Positions 9,552 through 18,580 are shown, counted from the first letter of the stretch. The stretch is 64,000 bases of DNA from Mycolicibacterium mucogenicum DSM 44124 (GCF_005670685.2 NZ_CP062008.1:3286001-3350000), one strand, 5' to 3'. Notes: generated by a model not told the origin, from the sequence alone. Made by a program: numbers and translations.

Positions 9552-10565
9552 TCAGCGCAGGTTTCCGGCGTATCTGCTTGCCAGGGCGCCGATTTCGATG
9601 AGCCACAGCAGGGTGTCGCGGGCGGTTTCCTCGAACGGCCGGGCGACGATGCCGAGGTCCGCGGTGGTCGGCGACGTGTCGAAGCGGGTGTCCCGCTCGG
9701 CGAGTTCGACGGTCTCGACGTCCGCGGGGAGATGGACGCTGCCGGGCAACGCCTTGTTGAGCAGCTCAACGAAGCGGCTGAAGGGCTTGGCCACGAAGGA
9801 CGGCGTGGTCACGAACGGCAGCCACCGCCCGGTGATCTTGTGCAACGTGCCGTGCATCAGGTCTCCGGTGAGATGATGACCGGGCACCACATAGCGGCGC
9901 GGGCCTTTACCCAGCACCATGCACGCGGCGACGACGTCGGCGGCGTCACGGACGTCGACGTAGTGGGCCCCACCCGTCGGCCACACGGGAAGCCAGCCCT
10001 TCACGATCCAGGTGAACAGCTCGACCTGAGTCCCCAGATACGGGTCGTGCGGCCCCAACACGCCACCGGGATACACCGACACCACGGGCGCCCCCGTCGA
10101 CTGCAACGCCCGAACCTGTTCCTCTGATTCACGTTTCGACCTGGCGTACGGCCGGTCGACGTCGCCCAGTGGCAGGTCGGGTCCGCCGCCGTCGCGACAC
10201 GTGAGGGCCACCGTCGACGAGATGTGCACGATGGGGTCGAGACCGCGTTCCACCGCACCACCCACGACCAATTCCGTTGCGCGCAGGTTGGTCCGGGTGA
10301 TCTCGGCGGCCCGGCGCGCGTCGAGGCTGAACACGGCGGCCGCGTGCACGACGGCGTCCACACCGTCGAGTCCGGCGGCCACCGCCTCGGGGTCCAGCAC
10401 ATCACCGACGACGATGTCGTGCACCGAAACACCCAGTGGTTCAAGCGATATCGGCACTTGCTCCGCCCGGCGAACCAGCATCCGCACATCGTGTCCGTCA
10501 CGGATCAGCGCGGCCACGATATGCGCACCGACAAAGCCCGTCCCCCCGGTCACCAGAACCTTCAT
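9552..10565 (-). CDS. NAD(P)-dependent epimerase/dehydratase (extended SDR)
   Basis: A 337-residue protein from ATG 10565. The N-terminal Rossmann motif is TGGTGFVGAHIVAAL, and the family motif DAVVHAAAVFSLD follows. The active-site region has HISSTVAL and YARSKRESEE (the Y-x-x-x-K pair). This pattern is close to mycobacterial dihydroflavonol-4-reductase/3-beta-HSD-like SDRs. A C-terminal substrate-domain helix follows. The substrate is probably a sugar nucleotide, steroid or polyketide alcohol, and sequence alone does not decide. Nothing in the neighbourhood fixes the pathway. Confidence 0.85.
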   Translation of the reverse strand: MKVLVTGGTGFVGAHIVAALIRDGHDVRMLVRRAEQVPISLEPLGVSVHDIVVGDVLDPEAVAAGLDGVDAVVHAAAVFSLDARRAAEITRTNLRATELVVGGAVERGLDPIVHISSTVALTCRDGGGPDLPLGDVDRPYARSKRESEEQVRALQSTGAPVVSVYPGGVLGPHDPYLGTQVELFTWIVKGWLPVWPTGGAHYVDVRDAADVVAACMVLGKGPRRYVVPGHHLTGDLMHGTLHKITGRWLPFVTTPSFVAKPFSRFVELLNKALPGSVHLPADVETVELAERDTRFDTSPTTADLGIVARPFEETARDTLLWLIEIGALASRYAGNLR

Positions 10566-10688
10566 CGTCCGTCCTTCCCAGGGACTCGTCGGCCATTGTC
10601 GGTATGGCGCCGACCCTGCAATGGCCTCTGGGCCGCGTCGCCGCCCGCACCCTATCCCCGACCCGCGGTTATTCGCTGGAAAAACGGA

Positions 10689-10916
10689 TCACGCTTCGGC
10701 GTCACTATCGACACCGTCGCCGGTGACGACCTCCTTGAACTTGTCGACCGCGTGCCGGCCGATGTCGACGGAGTTCTGGACGATCCCGGAAATCCCCTCT
10801 GCGACATCACCTCTGATGATATCTGCGGCGTTGTCGACGATGTCCGACGCCTTCTCGACCGAATGCGCCGCGACGTCCCGTACCGCGTTGAACGAGTCCT
10901 TGGGGTTCAGCGGCAT
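10689..10916 (-). CDS. small amphipathic helical protein (75 aa), unknown function
   Basis: The start was set at ATG 10916 because a strong GGAGGAG lies 6-7 bases upstream; a longer frame opens at 11003 without one. The 75 residues (MPLNPKDSFNAVRDVA ... VDKFKEVVTGDGVDSDAEA) are lysine/aspartate-rich with hydrophobic heptads and predict as nearly continuous amphipathic helix. There is no signal peptide or Cys. Small proteins of this type occur in mycobacteria with no assigned role; stress or surface association is only a guess. Confidence 0.65.
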   Translation of the reverse strand: MPLNPKDSFNAVRDVAAHSVEKASDIVDNAADIIRGDVAEGISGIVQNSVDIGRHAVDKFKEVVTGDGVDSDAEA

Positions 10917-11007
10917 CGCAGTCTCCTCCGGTGGGCGGTTAGCCAAGACGGTAGACCTCGGTGCAAGAAGAAACTCCCGATATCCGGGAACGTGTCCGTG
11001 CACTCGA

Positions 11008-11922
11008 TCAGCCGAAGACGTTCAGCGGCCGCGGCAAGTTCAGGACCAGCTGCGCATCTTTGGCGACGTCCAGGCTCAGGACCCGGGAGGCGCCGAGGCC
11101 GTCGAGCAGGTCGCTCAGCGGGCCGCCGTTACGGGCGATGGTCACGTCGCGCGGGAAGCTGCGCTGCGCATACGACAGCGTGTTGGACTGCACCGACGTC
11201 TGGTGCCACTGGCCGTCGACCAGATGGATCATGGTGTTGGTACCCATGCGGGACTGCGACGGCACGTCGGTGAACTCAGGCCGCGGCGCATTCAGCGTCA
11301 CATCGGGTTTCCCTGTGGGTCCGGCGATTTCCGCCTGCACTGTGTCGCTGATGTCCACGCTGATGTCGGTGCGCCACTTCGGCAGCTGGTAACCGTTGAC
11401 GCCGCGGACCCGGGCGATCTCCGTGGTGACCGGCAGCGCCAATACGTGCGCGTAGAAGTTCCTGCGCCGCAGGGCATTCAGCAGTTCGAATTCAGGGAGC
11501 AGGCCAGCCACCAGGCCATGGTCGCCGGGCTTGCGGATGACGGCCGCGACCGACACCTCGTCGTAGGGGTCGTTGTCGCACACCGCGTACGAGAAGAACG
11601 TCAGCGCAGCGATACCGTAACCCGGCACCGCACGAAGTGGCTCGAGCGGCGCGGGGAGCATGGCGGCCAAACGGTCCAGCGGGGCAAGCAGATTCGCCTG
11701 AACGATGCTGGCGCGGTAGTAGAAGTTCGGCGCCCACAACGGGCCCACCCGCGAATCGACCTGGACCTTCGGGATGCGCCGGAACCAGTCGATGTTGCCT
11801 ACCGCGGGGTCTTGTGCCACCTCGTCCAGGTTCGGGTTCGAGCGGTAGCGGTCGTAGTAGCCGCCCTTCGGCACCTCGACGGTCTGGCCGGCGAATTCGA
11901 CCTCGGTGAGTTGCGTAGCCAT
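11008..11922 (-). CDS. acetoacetate decarboxylase-like family protein
   Basis: A 304-residue protein. ATG 11922 was chosen because GGACGAGG precedes it; the open frame continues to 11988. The segments IPKVQVDSRVGPLWAPNFYY, GLLPEFELLNALRRRNFY and GVNGYQLPKWRTDI fit the acetoacetate decarboxylase-like superfamily, and the Lys in the LPKW loop is a candidate Schiff-base residue. Many actinobacterial members do not decarboxylate acetoacetate. It is divergent from the ALDH operon, and a 38-bp operator-like element (11990-12026) lies between them, so it probably shares control with that operon and with the DJ-1/AraC block. Confidence 0.7.
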   Translation of the reverse strand: MATQLTEVEFAGQTVEVPKGGYYDRYRSNPNLDEVAQDPAVGNIDWFRRIPKVQVDSRVGPLWAPNFYYRASIVQANLLAPLDRLAAMLPAPLEPLRAVPGYGIAALTFFSYAVCDNDPYDEVSVAAVIRKPGDHGLVAGLLPEFELLNALRRRNFYAHVLALPVTTEIARVRGVNGYQLPKWRTDISVDISDTVQAEIAGPTGKPDVTLNAPRPEFTDVPSQSRMGTNTMIHLVDGQWHQTSVQSNTLSYAQRSFPRDVTIARNGGPLSDLLDGLGASRVLSLDVAKDAQLVLNLPRPLNVFG

Positions 11923-11987
11923 GGTGATGGACCTCGTCCTTCGTAGGGATTGACAATCCAAGGCTGACAGGAGGCCGCCGCGCTCCA

Positions 11988-12026
11988 CAGGTGTCGGATG
12001 GCCAATAACTTGTGATAACTGGCCAA
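11988..12026. promoter_or_regulatory. operator-like element, copy 1 (two TGGCCA boxes 21 bp apart)
   Basis: Lies between the divergent ADC-like gene and the ALDH operon. Two TGGCCA boxes (11999-12004 and 12020-12025) are spaced exactly 21 bp, with TTGTGA between them and AGGTG upstream. A second copy at 16390-16428, read on the opposite strand, matches at 31 of 38 positions. ACAGGTGTC flanks this copy on both sides (11987-11995 and 12027-12035). Two helical turns between direct half-sites is typical of AraC-family activators, and two such genes lie at 16503-18580. The binding protein is inferred. Confidence 0.65.
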
Positions 12027-12128
12027 ACAGGTGTCAGGGGCCGGCACGTGGACAACTATCGATCAGGTCCCACCTCGTTGAGCAGTTCCGCCCCGTCAAC
12101 TGCGCACCGCCCTGCAGGAGAAGACATC

Positions 12129-13703
12129 ATGACCACATTCGCACCCCCACCTCTGGCCGGTGCCCGCAGCGCGCTGCTGAAGGACCTGGCCGGCCGGGTG
12201 CAGGCCATCGACCCCGGCACGCGCCTCGACGTTCTCAACTCGATGACCGGCCAGGTGCTCGCCGACGTACCGCGCTGCACGCCGGCCGATGTGGCGGCCG
12301 CTGCCGCCCGGGCCCGCGCGGTCCAACCGGCCTGGGCCGCAACGCCCGTCGAGGACCGCGCGGCCATGCTGCTGCGTTTCCACGATCTGGTGCTCGACCG
12401 CCAGGACGAGGTGCTCGACCTCATTCAGCTCGAGAACGGCAAGGCACGGCGGCACGCCTTCGAGGAGATCATCGACGTCGCCATGGTCTCCCGCTATTAC
12501 GCCAACACCGCCGCCGATTACCTCAAGCCCAAACGCCGCCAGGGTGCGCAGCTGGCTCTCACCGAGGTGTGGGAACTGCATCATCCGAAGGGTCTCGTCG
12601 GCGTCATCTCGCCGTGGAACTACCCACTGACGCTGGGCATCAGCGACTCCCTTCCGGCGATCATCGCCGGGAACGCGGTGTTGACCAAGCCGGACCAGCA
12701 GACGCCGTTCGCCACCCTGTGGGCGGTGCGGCTGCTCGAAGAGGCCGGTATGCCAAAGGGTTTGGTGCAGGTGGTGACGGGTTCGGGTGCCGAGCTGGGC
12801 ACGTCGATCATCGAACAGTCCGACTTCCTGATGTTCACCGGATCGACGGCAGTCGGGCGCACGGTCGCCGCGCAGGCGGGTGAGCAGCTGATCGACTGTT
12901 CGATGGAGCTCGGCGGTAAGAACGCGCTGCTGATCCTCGACGACGCCAACGTGGACAAGGCCGTAAACGGCGCGATCCGTGCGTGTTTCTCCAACACCGG
13001 TCAGTTGTGCATCTCGATCGAACGCATCTATGTGCCCGCAGCACTGTGGGACAGCTTCACCACCCGGTTCGCGGCCGCCACCAAGAAGATGAAACTCTCC
13101 GGCGCGCTGGACTATTCAGCCGACATGGGATCGCTGATCTCCGAAAAGCAACTCACGACCATGACCTGCCATGTCAACGACGCGGTGGACAAGGGCGCGA
13201 TCGTCCTCGCCGGTGGCCGCGCCCGTCCCGACCTCGGACCGTACTTCTACGAGCCGACCATCCTGACCGGCGTGCACGACGGCATGGTGGTGTACGCCGA
13301 CGAGACGTTCGGCCCACTGGTCTCGCTCTATCGGGTGGAGAGCGAGGTCGAGGCCATCGACAAGGCCAACGACAGCCCGTATGGCCTGAACTTCAGTGTC
13401 TGGACGTCGAATCCGAAACGCGGGCGCGCGGTGGCCGCCAAACTTCAGGCAGGCACCGTCAACGTCAACGACGCCTACGCCGCCGCCTGGGCATCGGTCG
13501 ACGCACCGATGGGCGGCATGAAGGCGTCCGGCATGGGCCGCCGCCACGGCGAACACGGCATCCTCAAATACACCGAGTCGCAGACGATTGCCGTCGAGCG
13601 GCTGTTGCCCGTCGGTGCGCCGACCTGGCTCAGCGCGGGTACCTACGCCCGTGTCATGACACGCGGCATCCGCCTGCTGCGCCGGATCCCGGGCGTCAAA
13701 TGA
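12129..13703 (+). CDS. aldehyde dehydrogenase (succinic-semialdehyde dehydrogenase-like)
   Basis: A 524-residue protein from ATG 12129, with AGGAGA 7 bases upstream. It is a complete NAD(P)-dependent ALDH: catalytic Glu260 in MELGGKN and catalytic Cys294 in NTGQLCIS, NAD-site motif SPWNYPLTL, and C-terminal GMGRRHGEHGILKYTESQ. The family resembles the GabD2-type succinic-semialdehyde dehydrogenases of mycobacteria. It is the first gene of a tight four-gene operon; its stop overlaps the next ATG by four bases (ATGA). The operator-like element 100 bp upstream suggests AraC-type regulation. Confidence 0.92.
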   Translation: MTTFAPPPLAGARSALLKDLAGRVQAIDPGTRLDVLNSMTGQVLADVPRCTPADVAAAAARARAVQPAWAATPVEDRAAMLLRFHDLVLDRQDEVLDLIQLENGKARRHAFEEIIDVAMVSRYYANTAADYLKPKRRQGAQLALTEVWELHHPKGLVGVISPWNYPLTLGISDSLPAIIAGNAVLTKPDQQTPFATLWAVRLLEEAGMPKGLVQVVTGSGAELGTSIIEQSDFLMFTGSTAVGRTVAAQAGEQLIDCSMELGGKNALLILDDANVDKAVNGAIRACFSNTGQLCISIERIYVPAALWDSFTTRFAAATKKMKLSGALDYSADMGSLISEKQLTTMTCHVNDAVDKGAIVLAGGRARPDLGPYFYEPTILTGVHDGMVVYADETFGPLVSLYRVESEVEAIDKANDSPYGLNFSVWTSNPKRGRAVAAKLQAGTVNVNDAYAAAWASVDAPMGGMKASGMGRRHGEHGILKYTESQTIAVERLLPVGAPTWLSAGTYARVMTRGIRLLRRIPGVK

Positions 13704-14137
13704 ACAGCAACACCGTGAGTGACGTCAGCGCCAAGCTCATGAACCACGCGCACCGGCTGATCCTGACCCTCAGCGGGAACCGGCTGTTGGCCAAGCCCTT
13801 TGGCATGGCGCTGGTGGAGCTGCACACGACGGGCCGCAAATCTGGGCTGCCGCGGTCCTGCTATCTGACATCACCCGTACACGATTCTGCCCGGGTGGTG
13901 CTCGTCGCTTCCAAGGGCGGCGACGACCGCAACCCGGACTGGTACCGCAACCTCCAGGCCACGCCGGACTGCGAAGTGGTGATCGACGGACAGCGCCGGC
14001 AGATGCGCGCCCGCACCGCAACGGCCGAAGAGAAGGCCGAGCTGTGGCCGAAGATCGTAGCCGCCTACCGCGGCTACGCCGACTACCAACGACGGACCAC
14101 CCGCGACATACCCGTGGTGATCTGCGAGCCGAGATGA
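13700..14137 (+). CDS. DDN-like F420-dependent nitroreductase/quinone reductase family protein
   Basis: A 145-residue protein from ATG 13700, overlapping the ALDH stop (ATGA). It carries the split-barrel signature of deazaflavin-dependent nitroreductases: LVELHTTGRKSGLPRS near residue 35-50, then GGDDRNPDWYRNLQATPDCEV and a C-terminal GYADYQRRT. Members bind F420H2 and reduce quinones or nitro compounds; some are membrane-associated. It sits in an operon with ALDH, an enoyl-reductase-like protein and a PPOX-class protein, a set that suggests F420-linked redox handling of a lipophilic carbonyl compound. A second DDN-like gene lies at 52265-52615. Confidence 0.88.
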   Translation: MNSNTVSDVSAKLMNHAHRLILTLSGNRLLAKPFGMALVELHTTGRKSGLPRSCYLTSPVHDSARVVLVASKGGDDRNPDWYRNLQATPDCEVVIDGQRRQMRARTATAEEKAELWPKIVAAYRGYADYQRRTTRDIPVVICEPR

Positions 14138-15231
14138 CCAACCAGATCATCGTTTTCGGCGCGACCGGGTACACCGGCGGCCTGGTGACCGAAGCGCTGG
14201 TTCGGCGCGGCCTGCGGCCCGTACTGGCCGGACGTGGTGCCGAGAAGTTGGCCGCGCTGGCACGGCAGTTCGGTGGCCTCGACTACCGCATCGCCGACGT
14301 CACCGACCCTGCCAGCGTTCGCGCCCTCGTCGGCAAGGGCGACGTTCTCGTCACGACGGTCGGCCCGTTCGAGCAGTTCGGCCATCCCGTCGCGCAGGCG
14401 GCAGCCGACGCCGGCGCCCACTACCTGGACTCCACGGGCGAGGTCGGCTTCGTCCGTGAAGTCTGGCAACGGCACGACGCTCGGGCCCGTGCGGCCGGCG
14501 CCATCATCGCGCCCGCATTCGGATATGACTATGTGCCCGGCATCCTCGCCGGCGCACTCGCCGCGAGGGCGGCCGACACACCGGTTCACGCCATCGACGT
14601 GGGCTACTTCGCGATCGGATCGCTGCGGAATGGCTTGAGCCAGGGCACCCGAAAGACCATGGCGGAGGGGCTGATTCTGCCTGCTCCGGTATGGCGCGAC
14701 GGACGGCTGATCGACGAGACCACCGCACACCGGGTGCGCGGGTTCACTGTGCGCGGGAAGCGAAAGAGTGCATTCCTTGTGTCGGGCACCGAGGTGCTGT
14801 TCCTGCCGTCGGAGGTACCCGGGCTGCAGTCGGTGACGGTCTACAACGGCTGGTTCCCGCCGCTGAGCCGCGGCATCCAACTCGTCTCGGCCGCCGCGAA
14901 TGCCACGGCCAAGCTGCCTCGTGGCCGCGACCTGGTCAACGCGATCTCGGCGCGCACCGTCGGCCCGGGCGGCGGTCCCGATGCCGCCGAGCGGGCTCGC
15001 ACGCTCAGCCATGTCGTGGCGGTGGCGCGCGATGAGCGCGGTACGCCCGTCGCCGAGGTCCACGTCGAGGGCCCCAGCCCGTATTCACTGACCGGTGAGC
15101 TGATGGCCTGGGCCGCAGAACGACTGGCGTCGGGCACGGGCCGCACGCCCGGTGTCGTCGGCCCCGTCGAGGCGTTCGGGCTCGACGACCTCGTTGCCAG
15201 CGCCAAGGAATGCGGCATGGTGGAGGTATGA
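14134..15231 (+). CDS. saccharopine dehydrogenase-like / trans-acting enoyl reductase family protein
   Basis: A 365-residue protein from ATG 14134, overlapping the previous stop by four bases. The N-terminal Rossmann motif is VFGATGYTGGLVTEAL, followed by VGPFEQFG and GAHYLDSTGEVGFV, as in the mycobacterial saccharopine-dehydrogenase-like proteins and the trans-acting enoyl reductase of phthiocerol synthesis (Rv2953 type). The C-terminal half (VSAAANATAKLPRGRDL) also fits. The probable function is NAD(P)H-dependent reduction of an unsaturated acyl or carbonyl intermediate. The partner enzyme is not in the window. Confidence 0.82.
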   Translation: MTNQIIVFGATGYTGGLVTEALVRRGLRPVLAGRGAEKLAALARQFGGLDYRIADVTDPASVRALVGKGDVLVTTVGPFEQFGHPVAQAAADAGAHYLDSTGEVGFVREVWQRHDARARAAGAIIAPAFGYDYVPGILAGALAARAADTPVHAIDVGYFAIGSLRNGLSQGTRKTMAEGLILPAPVWRDGRLIDETTAHRVRGFTVRGKRKSAFLVSGTEVLFLPSEVPGLQSVTVYNGWFPPLSRGIQLVSAAANATAKLPRGRDLVNAISARTVGPGGGPDAAERARTLSHVVAVARDERGTPVAEVHVEGPSPYSLTGELMAWAAERLASGTGRTPGVVGPVEAFGLDDLVASAKECGMVEV

Positions 15232-15617
15232 GTACTGATTGGGACACCGTCGGCCGGGCGAACTACGTGTCGTTCACCAGTTTCCGAAAGGACGGCACCC
15301 CGGTATCGTCGCCGGTCTGGATCGCCCCCGCCGACGGCAAGCTCTACTTCTTCTCCGAAGTCGGCGCGTACAAGGTCAAGCGGATCCGCCGCAATCCGTC
15401 GGTCACGTTGCAGCCCTGCGATGTTCGCGGGAAGCTCACGCCGGGTTCGCCGGTCGTCGACGGCACGGCGCGCATCCTTGACTTCGCCGACAGCCCCAAG
15501 GTGCGCAAGATCCTCAACCGCAAGTACCGGCTTCTGGGGCCGCTCAGCGAGTTCGGCGTCTGGATCACCCGCCGTCAGCAGAATTCGTTCGCCATCGAAA
15601 TCTCGCCCCGCCCGTAG
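15228..15617 (+). CDS. PPOX-class F420-dependent enzyme
   Basis: A 129-residue protein from ATG 15228, with GGAGG just upstream and a four-base overlap with the previous stop. It is a pyridoxamine-phosphate-oxidase-like split barrel: FTSFRKDGTPVSSPVWI, KLYFFSEVGAYKVKRIRRNP and the tail GPLSEFGVWITRRQQNSFAIEI, close to the actinobacterial F420-dependent (Rv2061c-like) family. It is the last gene of the four-gene operon starting at 12129. The substrate is unknown. Confidence 0.87.
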   Translation: MSTDWDTVGRANYVSFTSFRKDGTPVSSPVWIAPADGKLYFFSEVGAYKVKRIRRNPSVTLQPCDVRGKLTPGSPVVDGTARILDFADSPKVRKILNRKYRLLGPLSEFGVWITRRQQNSFAIEISPRP

Positions 15618-15660
15618 CGGATCCCGACCCCGCCCCGAATTTGCCCGGCTCGGCAGGAAA

Positions 15661-16350
15661 CTAGACCCCGAGGACTTCGACGACCTTCTTTGCCGTCGCT
15701 TTTGCCGACCCCGGGTTCTGACCGGTCACCAGGCGACCATCGGCAACGACATACGAAGCGAAGGGAATGAGGCCCTTCTCGTACAGCGCGCCGCGCTTCT
15801 TCATCTCGTCTTCGACGTTGTAGGGCACCAACTTATCGACGCGGGCCACCACTTCCTCCGTCCAGGAGAAGCCGGTCAGCTTGCGCCCCGCCACCAACAA
15901 CGAGCCGTCCGACAGCGTCGTGTTGAGCAGCCCGGCGTAGCCGTGGCAGACCGAGGACACGACGCCTCCGCGTTCGAAGATCTCCCGCGAGATGCGTTGC
16001 AGTCCTTCGCTGTCGGGAAAGTCGAACATCACCGCGTGGCCGCCGGTGAAGTAGATGGCGTCGAAGTCCGCCGAGTCGATGTCCGCGGGCGCGGCGGTAT
16101 CGGCCAACAGCGCCATCTTGGCGTCGTCGGCCTTCCAGGCCTTGGCGCTCTTGTCGAAGTTGGGGAACTTCAGCGACCGTGGCTCCAGCGGCGAGGGCCC
16201 GCCCTGGGGGCTGACAATCGTCTGCTCGTAGCCGGCCTCGGCGAAGACGTGATAAGCGTGGGTCAGCTCCGACAGCCACAAGCCGGTCGGCTCGGACGGG
16301 TCCTCGTAGTGCGAGACGTTGGTGACAACGTTCAGGATGCGCTTGGTCAT
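15661..16350 (-). CDS. DJ-1/PfpI family protein (Hsp31-like glyoxalase/chaperone)
   Basis: A 229-residue protein from ATG 16350. It has the class I glutamine amidotransferase-like fold with nucleophile elbow VSSVCHGYAGLLN, an upstream YFTGGHAVMFDF segment and an N-terminal conserved Glu region (LWLSELTHAYHVFAEAGYE). Hsp31-type proteins detoxify methylglyoxal without glutathione or act as stress chaperones. It is divergent from the AraC regulator at 16503, with the second copy of the 38-bp operator between them, so aldehyde or electrophile stress may induce it together with the ALDH operon. Confidence 0.88.
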   Translation of the reverse strand: MTKRILNVVTNVSHYEDPSEPTGLWLSELTHAYHVFAEAGYEQTIVSPQGGPSPLEPRSLKFPNFDKSAKAWKADDAKMALLADTAAPADIDSADFDAIYFTGGHAVMFDFPDSEGLQRISREIFERGGVVSSVCHGYAGLLNTTLSDGSLLVAGRKLTGFSWTEEVVARVDKLVPYNVEDEMKKRGALYEKGLIPFASYVVADGRLVTGQNPGSAKATAKKVVEVLGV

Positions 16351-16389
16351 GTGGCCAGAATTCCGCAGCCCGGCACGAGGCGCTACGAG

Positions 16390-16428
16390 TTGGCCACTTC
16401 TCACAACTTGTTGGCCATTCATCACCTA
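16390..16428. promoter_or_regulatory. operator-like element, copy 2 (two TGGCCA boxes 21 bp apart)
   Basis: TGGCCA boxes at 16391-16396 and 16412-16417 have the same 21-bp spacing as the element at 11988-12026. Read on the minus strand, the block AGGTG..G.ATGGCCAA is followed by TTGTGA and TGGCCAA, matching copy 1 at 31 of 38 positions. It lies 41 bp upstream of the DJ-1 start and 75 bp upstream of the AraC gene. Autoregulation of the AraC gene is inferred. Confidence 0.65.
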
Positions 16429-16502
16429 TTGCGCGAGATCGCTCCGCACCTAGGCTCAGTACCGCAGGATGGCAGCAACCGATTCGGCCGAATGAGGACC
16501 AT

Positions 16503-17528
16503 GTGAGTACGCACGATGTTCTCCGCTCACCAGCGGGGGTGGCGTTACTCGTCGACCTCGCGGCCGAACACGGAATGCCCACCGCGGCGTCACTGCAGGG
16601 CACGTCGCTGACCCGGGCCGCCCTCGACGACCTCGACGCCGAAGTGCATCTGCGCGACGAGATTCAGATCATCACCAATATGCTTGACAGCCTTGATGTT
16701 CCCGGCCTGGGCATCGAAGCCGGGCTGCGCTGCCATGCCGCCTCGCCGGGTATCTGGGGACTGGCGCTCATGAGCTCCCGCACGTTGGGCGAGGCCATGC
16801 AGGTGGGCGTGTCACTGGCTGCGCTCAGTTTCTGTCTGTCCCGCCTGACGGTGTCGCCGGACATGGCAGACGGCTACGGCCGGCTGATTCTCGACCCTTC
16901 CCACCTGCCGTCCGACCTGCGCCGGTTCGCCGTCGAGCGCGACAGTACCGGCATCCAGACACTGCAACGTGACCTGCTCATGTCATCCGACGCCCAGTTG
17001 CGGGTCACGTACACCGCGGAACGGCCCACGGACGGGATCGTGCAGAAGTACGTCGACGTCTTCGGCATCGAACCCGAATTCGGCGCACCGCAGAATTGCC
17101 TCGTCGTCAGCCTCGAGGCGTTGAACAAACCGCTTCCCCAGGCCAACCAGTACGCCCGCTCGATGGCCGAGAAGCAAGCCGTCGACCTGCTGCGACAGCG
17201 GTCTGCACGCGCGGGTGTCGCCGGTCTCCTGCGCGACATGATGCTGTCGAGTCCGGCACCCGTGCTGACGCTCGACGAGGCCGCACGGCAACTGACGGTC
17301 AGCGCGCGCACGCTACGCCGACACCTCGCCCAGGAGGGAGTGTCGCTGCGCGACCTGCAGGAAGAAACTCGCGAGGCACTCGCTGAGGAATTGCTGGCGA
17401 GCGGCATGCCGGTCGCCGAAATAGCTGAGCGTCTTGGATACTCGCAGACCTCCAGTTTCACGCAGGCATTCCGCCGGTGGAATGGTGTCGGGCCGCGCGA
17501 ATACCGTGAGCGATTGCGTGACCGATGA
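16503..17528 (+). CDS. AraC-family transcriptional regulator (first of a tandem pair)
   Basis: A 341-residue protein from GTG 16503. The N-terminal roughly 190 residues resemble the arabinose-binding-like ligand domain found in OruR/ArgR-type regulators (GIWGLALMSSRTLGEAMQVG). The C-terminus has the double helix-turn-helix of AraC (LTLDEAARQLTVSARTLRRHL and VAEIAERLGYSQTSSFTQAF). Its stop overlaps the next start (ATGA) and the next gene is a paralogue, so the pair arose by duplication. It likely binds the TGGCCA-type elements at 11988 and 16390. Confidence 0.92.
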   Translation: MSTHDVLRSPAGVALLVDLAAEHGMPTAASLQGTSLTRAALDDLDAEVHLRDEIQIITNMLDSLDVPGLGIEAGLRCHAASPGIWGLALMSSRTLGEAMQVGVSLAALSFCLSRLTVSPDMADGYGRLILDPSHLPSDLRRFAVERDSTGIQTLQRDLLMSSDAQLRVTYTAERPTDGIVQKYVDVFGIEPEFGAPQNCLVVSLEALNKPLPQANQYARSMAEKQAVDLLRQRSARAGVAGLLRDMMLSSPAPVLTLDEAARQLTVSARTLRRHLAQEGVSLRDLQEETREALAEELLASGMPVAEIAERLGYSQTSSFTQAFRRWNGVGPREYRERLRDR

Positions 17529-18580
17529 CGGCGCTCGACCTGCACGCCAAGCGGTCGGCCGCGAGCTTGACGGTGATGCTCGACTGGGCCGCCGACCTCG
17601 GCTTGACCGCACAACAGTGCCTCGCCGGCACCAGGATCACGCCCGCCGCGGTTCGCGTCCCCGATGCCGAAGTCACCGCGCAACAGGAACTCAAGGCCAT
17701 CACCAACATCGTCGCCGCGTTCGGCGATCAGCCGGGGCTCGGCCTGCAAGCGGCCGCCCGGTATCCGGTCACGGCGTTCGGGCTGTGGGGATTCGCAATC
17801 CTGACCAGCCCAACTTTGGGCGAGGCGATCGACGTCGCTGTGCGATTCGTCCAATTGAGCTACGCCTTTTGCACTTTCGAGACCCGTAGGCACGGTGACG
17901 ATCTGACGATCGTCATCGACGCCCGTGCCGTACCGGCGCCGATCCGCAGGTTCGTCCTCGAGCGCGACGCCGCGGCCATCCCCAACCTGTACCGGGAAAT
18001 CCTGGGCGCCACCCCGCCGCCGAGCCGCATCACCTTCGCCCTCCCCGATCCAGGACCGGCCGTGACGCGCTATGAAGAGATGTTCGGCTCGGCGCCTGAA
18101 TTCGACGACACCGAAACATCGGTCACCATTGAGTCGGGCTTGCTGAACATCCCTCTCCCCCAAGCCAGTAGCCACACCGCCAAGCTCACCGAGCAGCAGT
18201 GCCGCGTGCTGCTCGAACAGCGTGAGGCCCGCACCGGGCGGGCCGGCCTGGTACGCGACCTGCTGCTGGCCGACCCCGCCAACCCGCCGAGCCTGGCCCA
18301 GGTGGCGGACCGGCTCTCGTGCAGCACCCGGACGCTGCGCCGCCAACTTGAGACCGAAGGCACGTCGTTCCGGAAACTGCTCGACGAAGTGCGCCACCAT
18401 CTCGGGACGGAGCTGTTGCAGAGCGGCATGACGGTCGAGCAGGTGTCCAACCGGCTGGGATACACCGACGTCAGCAACTTCTCCCACGCCTTCCACCGCT
18501 GGAACGGCTCCAGTCCACGGGCCTATCTGGCGCGCCGGAAGACCTACCCGAGCAGACCCACGAGAAGTACTGGGCGATAA
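17525..18580 (+). CDS. AraC-family transcriptional regulator (second of a tandem pair)
   Basis: A 351-residue protein from ATG 17525, coupled to the preceding gene by ATGA. It has the same organisation as its neighbour: ligand domain with GLWGFAILTSPTLGEAIDV, then two HTH motifs (LAQVADRLSCSTRTLRRQL and VEQVSNRLGYTDVSNFSHAF). The effector domains are divergent enough that the two may sense different compounds. It probably controls the downstream SDR and quinone-reductase genes; no third copy of the 38-bp element is visible upstream of them. Confidence 0.92.
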   Translation: MTALDLHAKRSAASLTVMLDWAADLGLTAQQCLAGTRITPAAVRVPDAEVTAQQELKAITNIVAAFGDQPGLGLQAAARYPVTAFGLWGFAILTSPTLGEAIDVAVRFVQLSYAFCTFETRRHGDDLTIVIDARAVPAPIRRFVLERDAAAIPNLYREILGATPPPSRITFALPDPGPAVTRYEEMFGSAPEFDDTETSVTIESGLLNIPLPQASSHTAKLTEQQCRVLLEQREARTGRAGLVRDLLLADPANPPSLAQVADRLSCSTRTLRRQLETEGTSFRKLLDEVRHHLGTELLQSGMTVEQVSNRLGYTDVSNFSHAFHRWNGSSPRAYLARRKTYPSRPTRSTGR

